A stretch of 64,000 nt of DNA from assembly GCA_017882455.1 (NCBI GenBank), contig JADGPL010000012.1, forward strand, positions 1 to 64,000. The letters run 5' to 3'. The stretch is from Solirubrobacteraceae bacterium (GTDB lineage: Bacteria > Actinomycetota > Thermoleophilia > Solirubrobacterales > Solirubrobacteraceae). Shown here piece by piece: positions 27,238-35,378 of the stretch (position 1 is its first letter; each line of letters begins with the position of its first letter). The notes beneath the pieces were generated by a model. It ran no database searches. It had not been told where the DNA came from and saw only the letters and a list, made by a program, of their open reading frames with translations. The position numbers and the translations under genes are program-made.

Positions 27238-27255
27238 TGACAGCACCGGCTGTCA
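27238..27255. promoter_or_regulatory. Inverted repeat just before the acetone carboxylase genes
   Basis: TGACAGC and GCTGTCA are 7-bp perfect arms separated by ACCG. The dyad ends 15 nt before the AGGAGG Shine-Dalgarno of the first gene. It could be a regulator site near the transcript start or a hairpin in the leader. Confidence 0.5.
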
Positions 27256-27280
27256 GCGTCTCGCAAGGTGAGGAGGTTCC

Positions 27281-29446
27281 ATGTCCGATAGGGGTGCACG
27301 AATCCCTCGTGTCCTGGCGATCGACGCAGGCGGCACGATGACCGACACGTTCATCGTGGACGAGCACGGCTCTTTCGTAGTTGGAAAGGCGCAGACCACG
27401 CCCGAGGACGAGTCGGTCGGCTTCATGGCCTCGGCGCGCGACGCGCTGGGGCAATGGGACTCCACGCCCGAGGATGGCTTTCCCGCGGTCGTCTCAGGCA
27501 TCTACTCGGGAACCGCGATGCTCAACCGGCTGCTGCAGCGCCAGGGATTGCGGGTCGGTTGCATCGTCAACGCCGGGCACGAGGACTACCTGCGCCTCGA
27601 GCGGGGCATCCAGACCTATCTCGGCTCCTCCTACTCGGACCGCCTCCATCTCGCGACCCACTTCCATAACGAGCCACTCGTGCCGCGTGAGCGCATGAAG
27701 GGAGTGCGCGGGAGGATCGACGTGTTCGGCGACGAGGTGCTCCCGCTCCGCGATGAGGATGTGCGGGTGGCTGCGCGCGAGCTGCTCGACGAAGGCGTGC
27801 AGGGGATCGTGGTGTCGCTGCTGTTCTCCTACCGCAACTCCTCCCACGAGCAGCGGGTCGCGGCGATCGTCGAGGAGGAGAAGAGCTCCCGCGGCGTCAA
27901 CGGCTCGGCGCCGGTGTTCCTCTCCAGCAGGCTCTACCCGATGCGGCGAGACCTCCCGCGACTGAACTCGACGCTGATCGAGGCGTACGCCGCCGAGCCC
28001 TCCCGGACGACGCTGAAGGCCGTCCGAGACGTCACCAAGAAGGGCGGCGCGAAGTTCGAGCTGCGGGTCATGTCCGCACACGGTGGCACGGTCTCGATCG
28101 AGACGGCCGAGCTCGGCCGCACGCTCGTCTCCGGACCGATCGGAGGCGTCGTGGGAGGGCAGGCGCTGGCCGAGAGGATGGGGCTGCGCAACGTGCTGTG
28201 CACCGACATAGGCGGCACCTCCTTCGACATCGCGCTGATCACCGATGGGCGCTTTGAGATCACTCAGACCCCTGACATCGCGCGCTTCGTGCTGAACATG
28301 CCGCTCGTCAAGATCGATTCGATCGGCGCCGGGACGGGCTCATTCGTGCGTGTCAACCCGAACTCGAACAGGCCCGAGCTGGGGCCGGACTCAGCCGGCT
28401 CGCGGATCGGTGTGTCCTGGCCACAGGGAGGGCTGGAGACGGTTTCGGTGACCGACCTGAACCTGGTCCTCGGGCGACTCAACCCGGACTACTTCCTCGG
28501 CGGCGAGGTGGACCTCGACGTGGAGCTCGCCCGCGACGCGATCGAGCGGCAGCTCGCGGGCCCCCTGGGCCTGTCGGTGCCGGACGCGGCCGCGGGCGTG
28601 ATCGAGCTGTTCGAGCAGACGCTGAAGAACGAGGCCGTCGGGCAGATCCTCGGCAAGGGCTATTCGCCGACGGATTACACGCTGCTCTGCTACGGCGGCG
28701 GCGGTCCACTGCACGTCGCCGGCTACACCGACGGGGTCCACTACCGCGAGGTGCTGGTGCCGGCGTGGGCGGCCGGCTTCTCGGCGTTCGGCTGTGCCTG
28801 CGCAGACTTCGACTACCGCTACGACCAGACCGTCGATTTGCCCCTGCTGCCGAGCTTCGGCGAGGCCGAACGGGCCGGGATCGGGACGATGATCACCTCG
28901 GCCTGGCTCGCTCTGCAGGACCGTGTCGCGGCGGAGTTCGCGAAGTCGACGATCGAGCGCGAGCGGATCCGCTTCACGCACGCCGTGCGGATGCAGTACT
29001 ACGGCCAGCTCAACGACATCGAGTTCATCTCTCCGCACGCAGCGCTCGAGGGGGGCGCGCAAGTCGACGATCTGATCGCGGCGTTCGAGGAGGCCTACGC
29101 AAAGATGTATGCCTCATCGGCCCGCTCCCCCGAGTTCGGCTACCTGGTGACACACGTGATCGTGCACGGGACGGTCGACGTCGAGAAGCCCGCGCTCCCG
29201 CAGATGCCAGAACAGCCGGGGACGCCTCCCCTGAAGGCGAGGCGTCCCGTTCACTGGGGGCGCGCGAGCGGCGGCGAGTTCGTCGAGACGGACATCTTCC
29301 AGCTCGAGGAGATCCGCGCCGGCAACTCGATCGAGGGCCCAGCGATCGTCGAGCACTCGGCGACGACCTTCGCCGTGCCGCCAGGGCGCAGTGCGAGCCT
29401 GGACTGCCATCACATCTTCCATCTCACCGACAGTTCGGAGGCCTAG
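27281..29446 (+). CDS. acxA: Acetone carboxylase beta subunit
   Basis: Hydantoinase/oxoprolinase A-type ATPase subunit, which phosphorylates acetone and bicarbonate for carboxylation to acetoacetate. The 721-residue length fits AcxA. Recalled AcxA landmarks are present in order: LAIDAGGTMTDTFIVDEHG, FVVGKAQTTPEDES, YSGTAMLNRLLQRQGL, EAYAAEPSRTTL, TLVSGPIGGVVGG, CTDIGGTSFDIALIT and VPAWAAGFSAFGCACADF. These are closer to acetone carboxylase than to general HyuA. An AGGAGG lies 4 nt before the ATG. The alpha-gamma fusion gene follows after 2 nt. Acetophenone- or hydantoin-type substrates remain possible. Confidence 0.85.
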   Translation: MSDRGARIPRVLAIDAGGTMTDTFIVDEHGSFVVGKAQTTPEDESVGFMASARDALGQWDSTPEDGFPAVVSGIYSGTAMLNRLLQRQGLRVGCIVNAGHEDYLRLERGIQTYLGSSYSDRLHLATHFHNEPLVPRERMKGVRGRIDVFGDEVLPLRDEDVRVAARELLDEGVQGIVVSLLFSYRNSSHEQRVAAIVEEEKSSRGVNGSAPVFLSSRLYPMRRDLPRLNSTLIEAYAAEPSRTTLKAVRDVTKKGGAKFELRVMSAHGGTVSIETAELGRTLVSGPIGGVVGGQALAERMGLRNVLCTDIGGTSFDIALITDGRFEITQTPDIARFVLNMPLVKIDSIGAGTGSFVRVNPNSNRPELGPDSAGSRIGVSWPQGGLETVSVTDLNLVLGRLNPDYFLGGEVDLDVELARDAIERQLAGPLGLSVPDAAAGVIELFEQTLKNEAVGQILGKGYSPTDYTLLCYGGGGPLHVAGYTDGVHYREVLVPAWAAGFSAFGCACADFDYRYDQTVDLPLLPSFGEAERAGIGTMITSAWLALQDRVAAEFAKSTIERERIRFTHAVRMQYYGQLNDIEFISPHAALEGGAQVDDLIAAFEEAYAKMYASSARSPEFGYLVTHVIVHGTVDVEKPALPQMPEQPGTPPLKARRPVHWGRASGGEFVETDIFQLEEIRAGNSIEGPAIVEHSATTFAVPPGRSASLDCHHIFHLTDSSEA

Positions 29447-29448
29447 CC

Positions 29449-32232
29449 ATGGCGACCCTCGACCCCACTCGCGCCACTCCCGTGCAGCACGGGGGGATCG
29501 GCTGGGACGGCAGGACGCTGCTTTCGATGCTCGAGGAGTCCGAGAGCCTGTTCGCCCAGACGGGCCACTACGCGGGCCTGCGCGAGCTGGAGATGATGAG
29601 CAGCGACCCGATCGGCTACGAGAAGCTGTTCTCGCGGCTGCGCGGCGGCCTCGTATCCGCGCGCTCGACGGCGTTGAACATCTCGGCCTCCCCGATCGTG
29701 CGCGAGCTAGGGGAGCTGTGCTTCGCGCTGTACACGCCGGAGGGCGATTCGCTGGCGCTCTCCACCGGGATCATCGTCCACGTCCACACGATGTCCGACG
29801 CGATCAAGTGGATGGTCCGCCACCGCTACGAGGAGAACCCGGGGATACGTCCCGGGGACGTGTTCGCGAACAACGACCCCACGATCGGGGACGTCCACAA
29901 CGCGGACGTGCAGACGTTCGTCCCGATCTTCTGGGAGGACGAGCTGATCGCGTGGGCGGGCGGCGTCACACATGTCCTCGACATCGGAGCGACCACCCCC
30001 GGTGGTGTCCCGGTGGGCCCGACCATGCGCTACGAGGACGGCATCGACCTGCCGTGCATGAAGATCGGCGAGCAGGACGAGCTCGCGCCGTGGCACCTCG
30101 AGCGCTGTCGCAAGCGCACGCGCGCGTCCGCGTACTACATGCTCGACGAGCGCACACGACTCGCCGGCTGCCACATGATCCGCGACGCCGTCGAGAGGGT
30201 GCTGGCGGAGGAGGGCACGAGGCGCTTCAAGGTGTTCAGTCGGGAGGTCATCGAGGAGGGCAGGCGCTCGTTCAAGGCACGCATCCGGGAGATGACGATC
30301 CCGGGTCGCTATCGCTCGCCGGCGGTGTTCGACGCCGAGTTCTCAGACAAGGAGCAGCTCCCCGCGCGAGCCCGCCGGGACATCGTGATGCACTCGCCCT
30401 TCGAGGTCAGGATCGGCGGAGACGGGACGTATGAGCTCGACTACGAGGGCTGCTCGGCCTGGGGTTGGCATTCGATGAACTGCACGCCGTCGGGCATGCA
30501 GGGCGCGATCTGGGTGATGTTCACCCAGACCCTGATCTGCAACGACAAGATCAATGACGGCGCCTACTTCGCGATCAGGACCAACTTCCCCGAGGGCACG
30601 ATCTCGAACCTCGGCGAGGCGGAGGGATCTACCGCGATCGCCTGGGCATTCCTGCAGCCGTCCTTCACGGGCTTCCCGCGCACTATCTCGCGCGCGCTGC
30701 AGGCACGCGGCTTCATCGAGGAGATCCTCGCTGCGTACTCAGTCTCGGGGAACGTCCAGCAGGGCGGCGGCATCGACCAGTACGGGAGCTCCTCGGCGAT
30801 CATGAACTTCGAGGTCTCGGCGCAGGGCATGGGCGCCAAGTACGTGCTCGACGGGACCGACTACTGCGCCGCGATGTTCAACCCCGAGGGAGACATGGGC
30901 GACGTGGAGATGTGGGAGCTGATCTCGCCGTTCGTGTACCTGTCGCGGAGGGTGAAGGCCTCCTCGGGCGGACCGGGTCGCCACCGCGGCGGCTCGAGCT
31001 TCGAGTCGCTGTTCATGGTCAACAAGACCCCCTTCTGGGAGCTGCAGAACATCGGCACCGGCCGCGTGCTCTCCTCGGCGGGACTGTTCGGCGGCTACCC
31101 CGGCGCGACCGCCTACATCCACAACATTCACGGTGCGGACCTGACCGAGCGTGCGCTCAGGGGCGAGGCCTATCCCGTCGCGGACGGCGACTTCGAGCAC
31201 CCTGCGCTGATGGAGATCGAGGGCACCTCGCGCGAATACAAGAACGACGGCATGACGCTGCTGTCGCCGTTCGCAAACGGAGACCTGTACCTGTCGGTCA
31301 TGAAGGGCGGGGCGGGACTGGGCGACCCGCTGCTGCGGCCGGTCGCTGACGTGCACCGCGACGTCAGCGAGGGACACCTGCTGCCGCGCTTCGCCGAGTC
31401 CATCTATGGAGTCGGTGACCGCGATGCGCATCGCCGGCGCCGCCTCGAGCGGGCGCGTCCGACGCGGGACTGGGTCGCCAGCGAGCGCGAGCGCATCCTC
31501 GCGCAGGACCTGGCGAGGCCGATCAAGGAGATGTATGCGGAGTCGATGCGCCTGTCGCCGCGCTGGGCAGCCGAGTACCGGGGCTTCTGGGACCTGCCGG
31601 AGGACTTCGACTTCGACGTCCTCACGCCGACCGTCACCGTTGCCCGCGCGCAGCCCGGCCGGACCGATCCCGATGATGCGGCCGACGCGTTCCTGGCAGC
31701 ATCGGAACCGGTCGCATCCACACCTTCGCCCGGAGGGGGTCGGCTCGACCGCGAGACGCTGGAGGCGCTGCTCGATGAGCGCCTGTCGCGCCGCGAGGTG
31801 AAGGAGATCCAGTCCGGCTACAAGGACGCCGACAGGTTCGAGAAGTGGATCTCGGTGCTCCAGGATCGCGTGGCATATGGCGACCCGATCGTGCTCCCGG
31901 CCGGGGAGGGCCTGAACATCGTGCGGCGGCGCTCGGACGGGCAGCTGGTTCACCGCTGCGACTGCGGCCACGACTTCTGCGCGCACAACCGCAACTGGAA
32001 GATGGATGCCGTGGTCCACGTCCGCGAGAGCGAGGAGGCGATCCTCGAGGTCTACCCGAAGATGGCCGGACCGGACCCGACTCTTCAGCATCTACGCGAG
32101 TACTTCTGCCCGTCGTGTGCGCGCCAGCTCGAGGTCGAGGCGCTGCCGCCCGGCTACCCCGTCGTGCACGAGTTCCTCCCCGACGTCGAAGGGTTCTACC
32201 GCGGCTGGCTGGGGCGTGAGGTGCCGGCGTAG
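29449..32232 (+). CDS. Acetone carboxylase alpha and gamma subunits, fused
   Basis: A 927-residue protein. Residues 1 to about 745 match the alpha subunit AcxB (HyuB-type): PGDVFANNDPTIGDVHNADV and GGVTHVLDIGATTPGGVPVG carry the expected metal-site His and Asp residues, and GGPGRHRGGSSFE follows. After a Pro/Ala/Ser linker (about 745-770), residues from about 775 match the separate gamma subunit AcxC. VHRCDCGHDFCAHNRNWKMD and EYFCPSCARQLEVEA would bind zinc through Cys pairs, and FLPDVEGFYRGWLG closes it. In known alpha2-beta2-gamma2 enzymes gamma is its own ~165-residue protein. The fusion lies in one uninterrupted frame, with no internal stop or start needed. Confidence 0.85.
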   Translation: MATLDPTRATPVQHGGIGWDGRTLLSMLEESESLFAQTGHYAGLRELEMMSSDPIGYEKLFSRLRGGLVSARSTALNISASPIVRELGELCFALYTPEGDSLALSTGIIVHVHTMSDAIKWMVRHRYEENPGIRPGDVFANNDPTIGDVHNADVQTFVPIFWEDELIAWAGGVTHVLDIGATTPGGVPVGPTMRYEDGIDLPCMKIGEQDELAPWHLERCRKRTRASAYYMLDERTRLAGCHMIRDAVERVLAEEGTRRFKVFSREVIEEGRRSFKARIREMTIPGRYRSPAVFDAEFSDKEQLPARARRDIVMHSPFEVRIGGDGTYELDYEGCSAWGWHSMNCTPSGMQGAIWVMFTQTLICNDKINDGAYFAIRTNFPEGTISNLGEAEGSTAIAWAFLQPSFTGFPRTISRALQARGFIEEILAAYSVSGNVQQGGGIDQYGSSSAIMNFEVSAQGMGAKYVLDGTDYCAAMFNPEGDMGDVEMWELISPFVYLSRRVKASSGGPGRHRGGSSFESLFMVNKTPFWELQNIGTGRVLSSAGLFGGYPGATAYIHNIHGADLTERALRGEAYPVADGDFEHPALMEIEGTSREYKNDGMTLLSPFANGDLYLSVMKGGAGLGDPLLRPVADVHRDVSEGHLLPRFAESIYGVGDRDAHRRRRLERARPTRDWVASERERILAQDLARPIKEMYAESMRLSPRWAAEYRGFWDLPEDFDFDVLTPTVTVARAQPGRTDPDDAADAFLAASEPVASTPSPGGGRLDRETLEALLDERLSRREVKEIQSGYKDADRFEKWISVLQDRVAYGDPIVLPAGEGLNIVRRRSDGQLVHRCDCGHDFCAHNRNWKMDAVVHVRESEEAILEVYPKMAGPDPTLQHLREYFCPSCARQLEVEALPPGYPVVHEFLPDVEGFYRGWLGREVPA

Positions 32233-32345
32233 CGACCACGGTCGAGAGACCTCGAGAGGAAGAGATCGCCCGCATCGTCGAGGAGGCCACCGCGTGGCAT
32301 GAGCCGGATGGCCTCCGACCGGGACTTGAATCACGATAAAGGGGT

Positions 32346-32711
32346 CTACCGGTCGACCAGCGTCGAGCGTACGAGCGGCAGCGCCGCCTGGCACTCATCT
32401 GCGGTGACGAGCGTGAAGTCGTGCGCCAGCGCAGTCGCGGCGATCCAGAGGTCGTTGCTGGGCGGACGACCGGCGCTCGCGCGAAGCTCGCCGTAACGGG
32501 CAGCAATGTGGCGGTCGACAGGCAGCGCCGGTGCTTCGGCGAGCACGGCTGCCAGTAGTGCTACTCGGCGTGCGCGAGTTGTCTCGTCCCGTGCGATCAG
32601 AATGCCCGCCTCAAGCTCGCCCACGGTGACCACGCTCACGGCCCAACCCTCGGTGAACTCTCCGACGTTGCGTGCGCTCGCCAGAACGCTCGTGTCGATC
32701 AGGTTGCCCAC
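32346..32711 (-). CDS. PIN-domain RNase toxin, VapC type
   Basis: Predicted Mg-dependent ribonuclease toxin of 121 residues. The acidic active-site residues sit in LIDTSVLA (Asp6), VGELEAG (Glu), NDLWIAATAL (Asp) and VTADE (Asp). The start is GTG 32711, 13 nt inside the upstream antitoxin frame, which is the usual overlap for VapBC pairs. Its partner lacks a normal start codon (see 32699-32860). Confidence 0.85.
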   Translation of the reverse strand: MGNLIDTSVLASARNVGEFTEGWAVSVVTVGELEAGILIARDETTRARRVALLAAVLAEAPALPVDRHIAARYGELRASAGRPPSNDLWIAATALAHDFTLVTADECQAALPLVRSTLVDR

Positions 32712-32860
32712 GGATCGCGCGCTGCCTCGCGGTCTTCTTGGCGCATCCGGCGCAGATCGTCGGCGAAGCCGGGGTCGGGCGGGGTCTCGGCGAGAATGGC
32801 CGCCAGACGCTCTGGCGCTGCGAGTGCGCGCGCGCCTGGCAGTGGACCGAGTTCGGCGAC
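32699..32860 (-). pseudogene. VapB-like antitoxin frame without a canonical start
   Basis: The frame reads VAELGPLPGARALAAPERLA, then ILAETPPDPGFADDLRRMRQ and ends EDREAARDPWAT before a TGA at 32699. That ending and its overlap with the toxin are typical of VapB-type antitoxins. The frame is open back to a stop at about 32981, yet it has no ATG, GTG or TTG before the codon at about 32752, too late for a useful protein. Translation would need CTG or ATT, or the gene has lost its start. It was found by reading the sequence, since no standard start marks it. Confidence 0.5.
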
Positions 32861-32964
32861 TGATGGCGGCGCCCGCCGTTGTCCTCGCTTGGATTGCGCC
32901 GCTTGAGTCGCTGCAACCGCCTGCTCACCGGCAGTCGGTCCGGAAGGCTCGGTACCGTTGCGCG

Positions 32965-33522
32965 GTGTCTCGGCCCCTGCTCACGCTTGGCTATGGCAAC
33001 CGCCAGTTGGGCGATGTGCTGGCGCTGCTCGGCGCGCACGAGGTGCGATACCTGATCGATGTCCGCTCCGTGCCGCACTCGCGTTTCAATCCGGTCTTCT
33101 CCAAGGACAACCTAGCGACCGCGGTTGAGAAGGCCGGTATCCGCTATGTCTTCATGGGCGACACGTTGGGCGGTAGGCCCAATGACCGATCCTGCTACGA
33201 CGAGGCGGGGCACGTTGACTACCTCGCCTGCCGGGAGAGTCTTGACTTCAAGGACGGGTTTGGGCGGCTGCGAAGGGCATTCGAGCAGGACGCGGGTGCG
33301 GCAATCGTCTGCAGCGAGTTGCGCCCAGAGCATTGCCATCGCACGAAGTTGATCGGCGAGGTCATGGCAGAGATGGGCGTGCCGGTGGAGCACATCGACG
33401 CTTACGGATCCCTGACGAGTCATGGCGCCGTCATGGAGCGCCTGCATGATGCACAGATGAGCCTGCTTGGCGGAGCAAATCAGGCCACGCGCTCGCGGCG
33501 CGCCATCGCTGCCGCCTCCTGA
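32965..33522 (+). CDS. DUF488 family protein
   Basis: The 185-residue protein starts at GTG 32965 (SRPLLTLGYGNRQLGDVLAL). Family motifs are YLIDVRSVPHSRFNPVFSKD, a conserved Arg-Ser-Val region, YVFMGDTLGGRP and the C-terminal VCSELRPEHCHRTKLIGEVM with the Cys-His pair. The biochemical role of DUF488 is not settled. It is the first of three genes with gaps of 5 nt or overlaps, next to a second DUF488 and an OB-fold gene. Confidence 0.8.
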   Translation: MSRPLLTLGYGNRQLGDVLALLGAHEVRYLIDVRSVPHSRFNPVFSKDNLATAVEKAGIRYVFMGDTLGGRPNDRSCYDEAGHVDYLACRESLDFKDGFGRLRRAFEQDAGAAIVCSELRPEHCHRTKLIGEVMAEMGVPVEHIDAYGSLTSHGAVMERLHDAQMSLLGGANQATRSRRAIAAAS

Positions 33523-33527
33523 GAGCA

Positions 33528-34012
33528 ATGGTGGGCCGGCTGGTGACCGTCGGCGTGTACGGGTTCACGGCCGAACGATTCCTGGCGGCGCTCAAACGCG
33601 CCGACGTGGAAGTGCTGTTCGACGTGCGCCAGCGTCGGGGCGTACGGGGCTCCGAGTATGCCTGGGCGAACTCTCAGCGCCTCCAGCAGGCGCTAGCCGA
33701 CCGCGGCATCGGCTATCTGCACCTCAAGGAGCTGGCGCCCACATCCGAGATTCGTGCGGCGCAGTACGCCGCTGATGGAGCTCTCGGGGAGCGGAAGCGC
33801 ACGCGAACGGAACTCAGCGACACCTTCAAGTGCGCCGACGTCGAGCAGATTCTCGAACCCGTCGACCTGGACAACCTGCTGGCAGGCTTCGACGCATCTA
33901 CCACCGCTGCCCTGCTGTGCGTCGAGCGTGATCCGGGCGCGTGTCACCGTAGCCTCATCGCCGACCGGCTTGCGACGACTATGGCGTGCCGGTGGAGCAC
34001 TTGCTGCCATGA
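33528..34012 (+). pseudogene. Second DUF488 gene, frameshifted near its 3' end
   Basis: The main frame (GRLVTVGVYGFTAERFLAAL, LFDVRQRRGVRGSEYAWANS, CVERDPGACHRSLIADRLAT) is a normal DUF488 up to about 33974. There the frame turns into a basic, unrelated tail ending at 34076. The +1-shifted frame instead gives DYGVPVEHLLP and a TGA at 34010-34012. The first DUF488 has the matching MGVPVEHI at the same place, and the shifted stop overlaps the next start as ATGA. So one base has been lost between about 33974 and 33977, or programmed shifting or a sequencing error occurs there. Confidence 0.7.
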
Positions 34013-34350
34013 GCCGGGTCCTCATCGTGTCGAAGACCAGGATGCGCGGCGATCATGTCTGCGTCGGCGGCCATAACCTCGATGAGAGCATGCGCAGCAT
34101 CCGTCTGCTCCAGGCTGACGGCACCAACATGCCGGCTGGCACGGGATTCGAGATCGGGCAGGTCTGGGATCTTGACTACGAGCCAGCTACAGATATTCGA
34201 CCGCCGCACGTCGAGGACGTTTTCGTCAAGTCCCACGGAGCGCGGCACGTCGCACGATCCAGTCCCTCGGAGGCCCTGGCGCGAGCGTGGGCACCTTCCA
34301 ATGCACCCGCTGGCCTGTATCTGCGGATATCGGGCTGGTACGTGGAGTGA
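34009..34350 (+). CDS. Dual-OB-domain-like protein, probably shortened
   Basis: The 113-residue protein begins SRVLIVSKTRMRGDHVCVGG and continues with a hydrophobic OB-type strand pattern (FEIGQVWDLDYEPATDIRPP, VEDVFVKS). It resembles the start of dual OB domain proteins found beside DUF488 genes, which I recall as about 200 residues. Its ending, LYLRISGWYVE, resembles the end of that family, so the middle may be deleted. The start overlaps the repaired stop of the DUF488 gene. Confidence 0.55.
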   Translation: MSRVLIVSKTRMRGDHVCVGGHNLDESMRSIRLLQADGTNMPAGTGFEIGQVWDLDYEPATDIRPPHVEDVFVKSHGARHVARSSPSEALARAWAPSNAPAGLYLRISGWYVE

Positions 34351-34519
34351 TCCCGCCACAAGCGGCGTAAGGCCGCGCACGGGTTTGTTTGCCGACAAGA
34401 AGAATGGAGCCAACCGACCTCAAGTCGAACCGCTCTGCGCGACTGCCAGGCGGGCGAATATCGCTCGATAAGTCGCGAGGACCCTGGAGTCCGCCGCGTG
34501 CGAGGGATGCGCATGTAAC

Positions 34520-34553
34520 TTGACGCGCGAGGAGTGTCTCCGTACACTTGTAC
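34520..34553 (+). promoter_or_regulatory. Promoter and operator of the TacA/TacT-type pair
   Basis: TTGACG (34520-34525), 17 bp, then TACACT (34543-34548) is a near-consensus promoter. GTACA-CT-TGTAC at 34542-34553 is a perfect 5-bp inverted repeat covering the -10 box. The AGGAGG Shine-Dalgarno is at 34561-34566. Such antitoxins usually repress their own promoter, so the dyad is the likely operator. Confidence 0.75.
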
Positions 34554-34571
34554 GTAGCTAAGGAGGTTCAC

Positions 34572-34850
34572 GTGGCCGTCAAGGCAGAGCGCCTAGAGGC
34601 GCGACTCACATCAACGGAGCGCAAGCAGATCGAGCAAGCAGCAGCACTGGCCGGCGAGTCAGTGTCGTCGTTTGTTGTCCTTGCTGCACTGGATCGCGCC
34701 GACATTCTCGTGCGGGAGCGCGCATCGACGGTAGTCCCAGCCGCCTACTTCGACCAGCTCGTCGCATCTCTCGATGAGCCAGGGGACGCGCCCGGACTTG
34801 CAAGGGCGGCTGCTGCGGTCGCGCGGCGCAGGCGAATCAAGTCAACGTGA
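34572..34850 (+). CDS. DUF1778/TacA-type ribbon-helix-helix antitoxin
   Basis: The 92-residue protein has a basic start and RLTSTERKQIEQAAALAGES followed by VSSFVVLAALDRAD, the ribbon-helix-helix signature of DUF1778 antitoxins. The C-terminal part (AYFDQLVASLDEPG, then RAAAAVARRRRIKS) should wrap the toxin. GTG 34572 is set by AGGAGG 5 nt upstream; an upstream ATG at 34548 lies inside the -10 box. The stop overlaps the toxin start (GTGA). Confidence 0.88.
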   Translation: MAVKAERLEARLTSTERKQIEQAAALAGESVSSFVVLAALDRADILVRERASTVVPAAYFDQLVASLDEPGDAPGLARAAAAVARRRRIKST

Positions 34851-35353
34851 GCTATCGGGTCGAGCCGCTTGCCGCCGGCCACGACCTCGATGCCTTCGAT
34901 TGCGGGCACGATGCACTCACAGACTGGCTACGGCAATACGCCCGCAATGCGACAGGGCAGGGCACTCGTACATATCTGCTCGTCGAGGACGCTACTGGCG
35001 CTGTCGCCGGCTACTTCGCGATCGCCCCTTATCTAGTCGAGCGGGATACCGCCCCACCGGGTGTCGGCCGCGGAGCGCCAAAGCGCATCCCCGCGATCCT
35101 CCTCGCCAAGCTCGCCCTACGTAGCGATCTGCACGGCCAAGGGCTCGGCGCCGAGCTGCTGGTTTACGCCCTAACTACGATCGTCAAAGCTGCTCGCTCA
35201 GCTGGCGGGCGCCTTGTAGTCGTCGACGCGGTGGACAGCAACGCAGCGGACTTCTACCGCGCCCACGACTTCCAGCCCTCGCCGACAGACCCGTGTCGGC
35301 TGATCATGAAGCTCAGCACCACGGCGCGAGCACTCGACCTACCCTGGCCGTGA
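34847..35353 (+). CDS. GNAT acetyltransferase toxin, TacT type
   Basis: The 168-residue protein has the acetyl-CoA loop LRSDLHGQGLGAELLVYAL (Q-x-x-G-x-G pattern) and the preceding GYFAIAPYLVE and RIPAILLAKLA strands. The N-terminus FDCGHDALTDWLRQYARNAT is typical of TacT-like toxins, which acetylate aminoacyl-tRNA. The C-terminal FYRAHDFQPSP carries the expected Tyr. Translation is coupled to the antitoxin by the GTGA overlap. Confidence 0.88.
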   Translation: MSYRVEPLAAGHDLDAFDCGHDALTDWLRQYARNATGQGTRTYLLVEDATGAVAGYFAIAPYLVERDTAPPGVGRGAPKRIPAILLAKLALRSDLHGQGLGAELLVYALTTIVKAARSAGGRLVVVDAVDSNAADFYRAHDFQPSPTDPCRLIMKLSTTARALDLPWP

Positions 35354-35378
35354 GCAGGTCGTAGGCTATTTGTCGCGG

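Noticed and set aside
32254-32335. Short coding-like run after the acetone carboxylase fusion (EEIARIVEEATAWHEPDGL).
   Set aside because: No start codon with a ribosome-binding site and too short to assign. It may be the trace of a lost gene.
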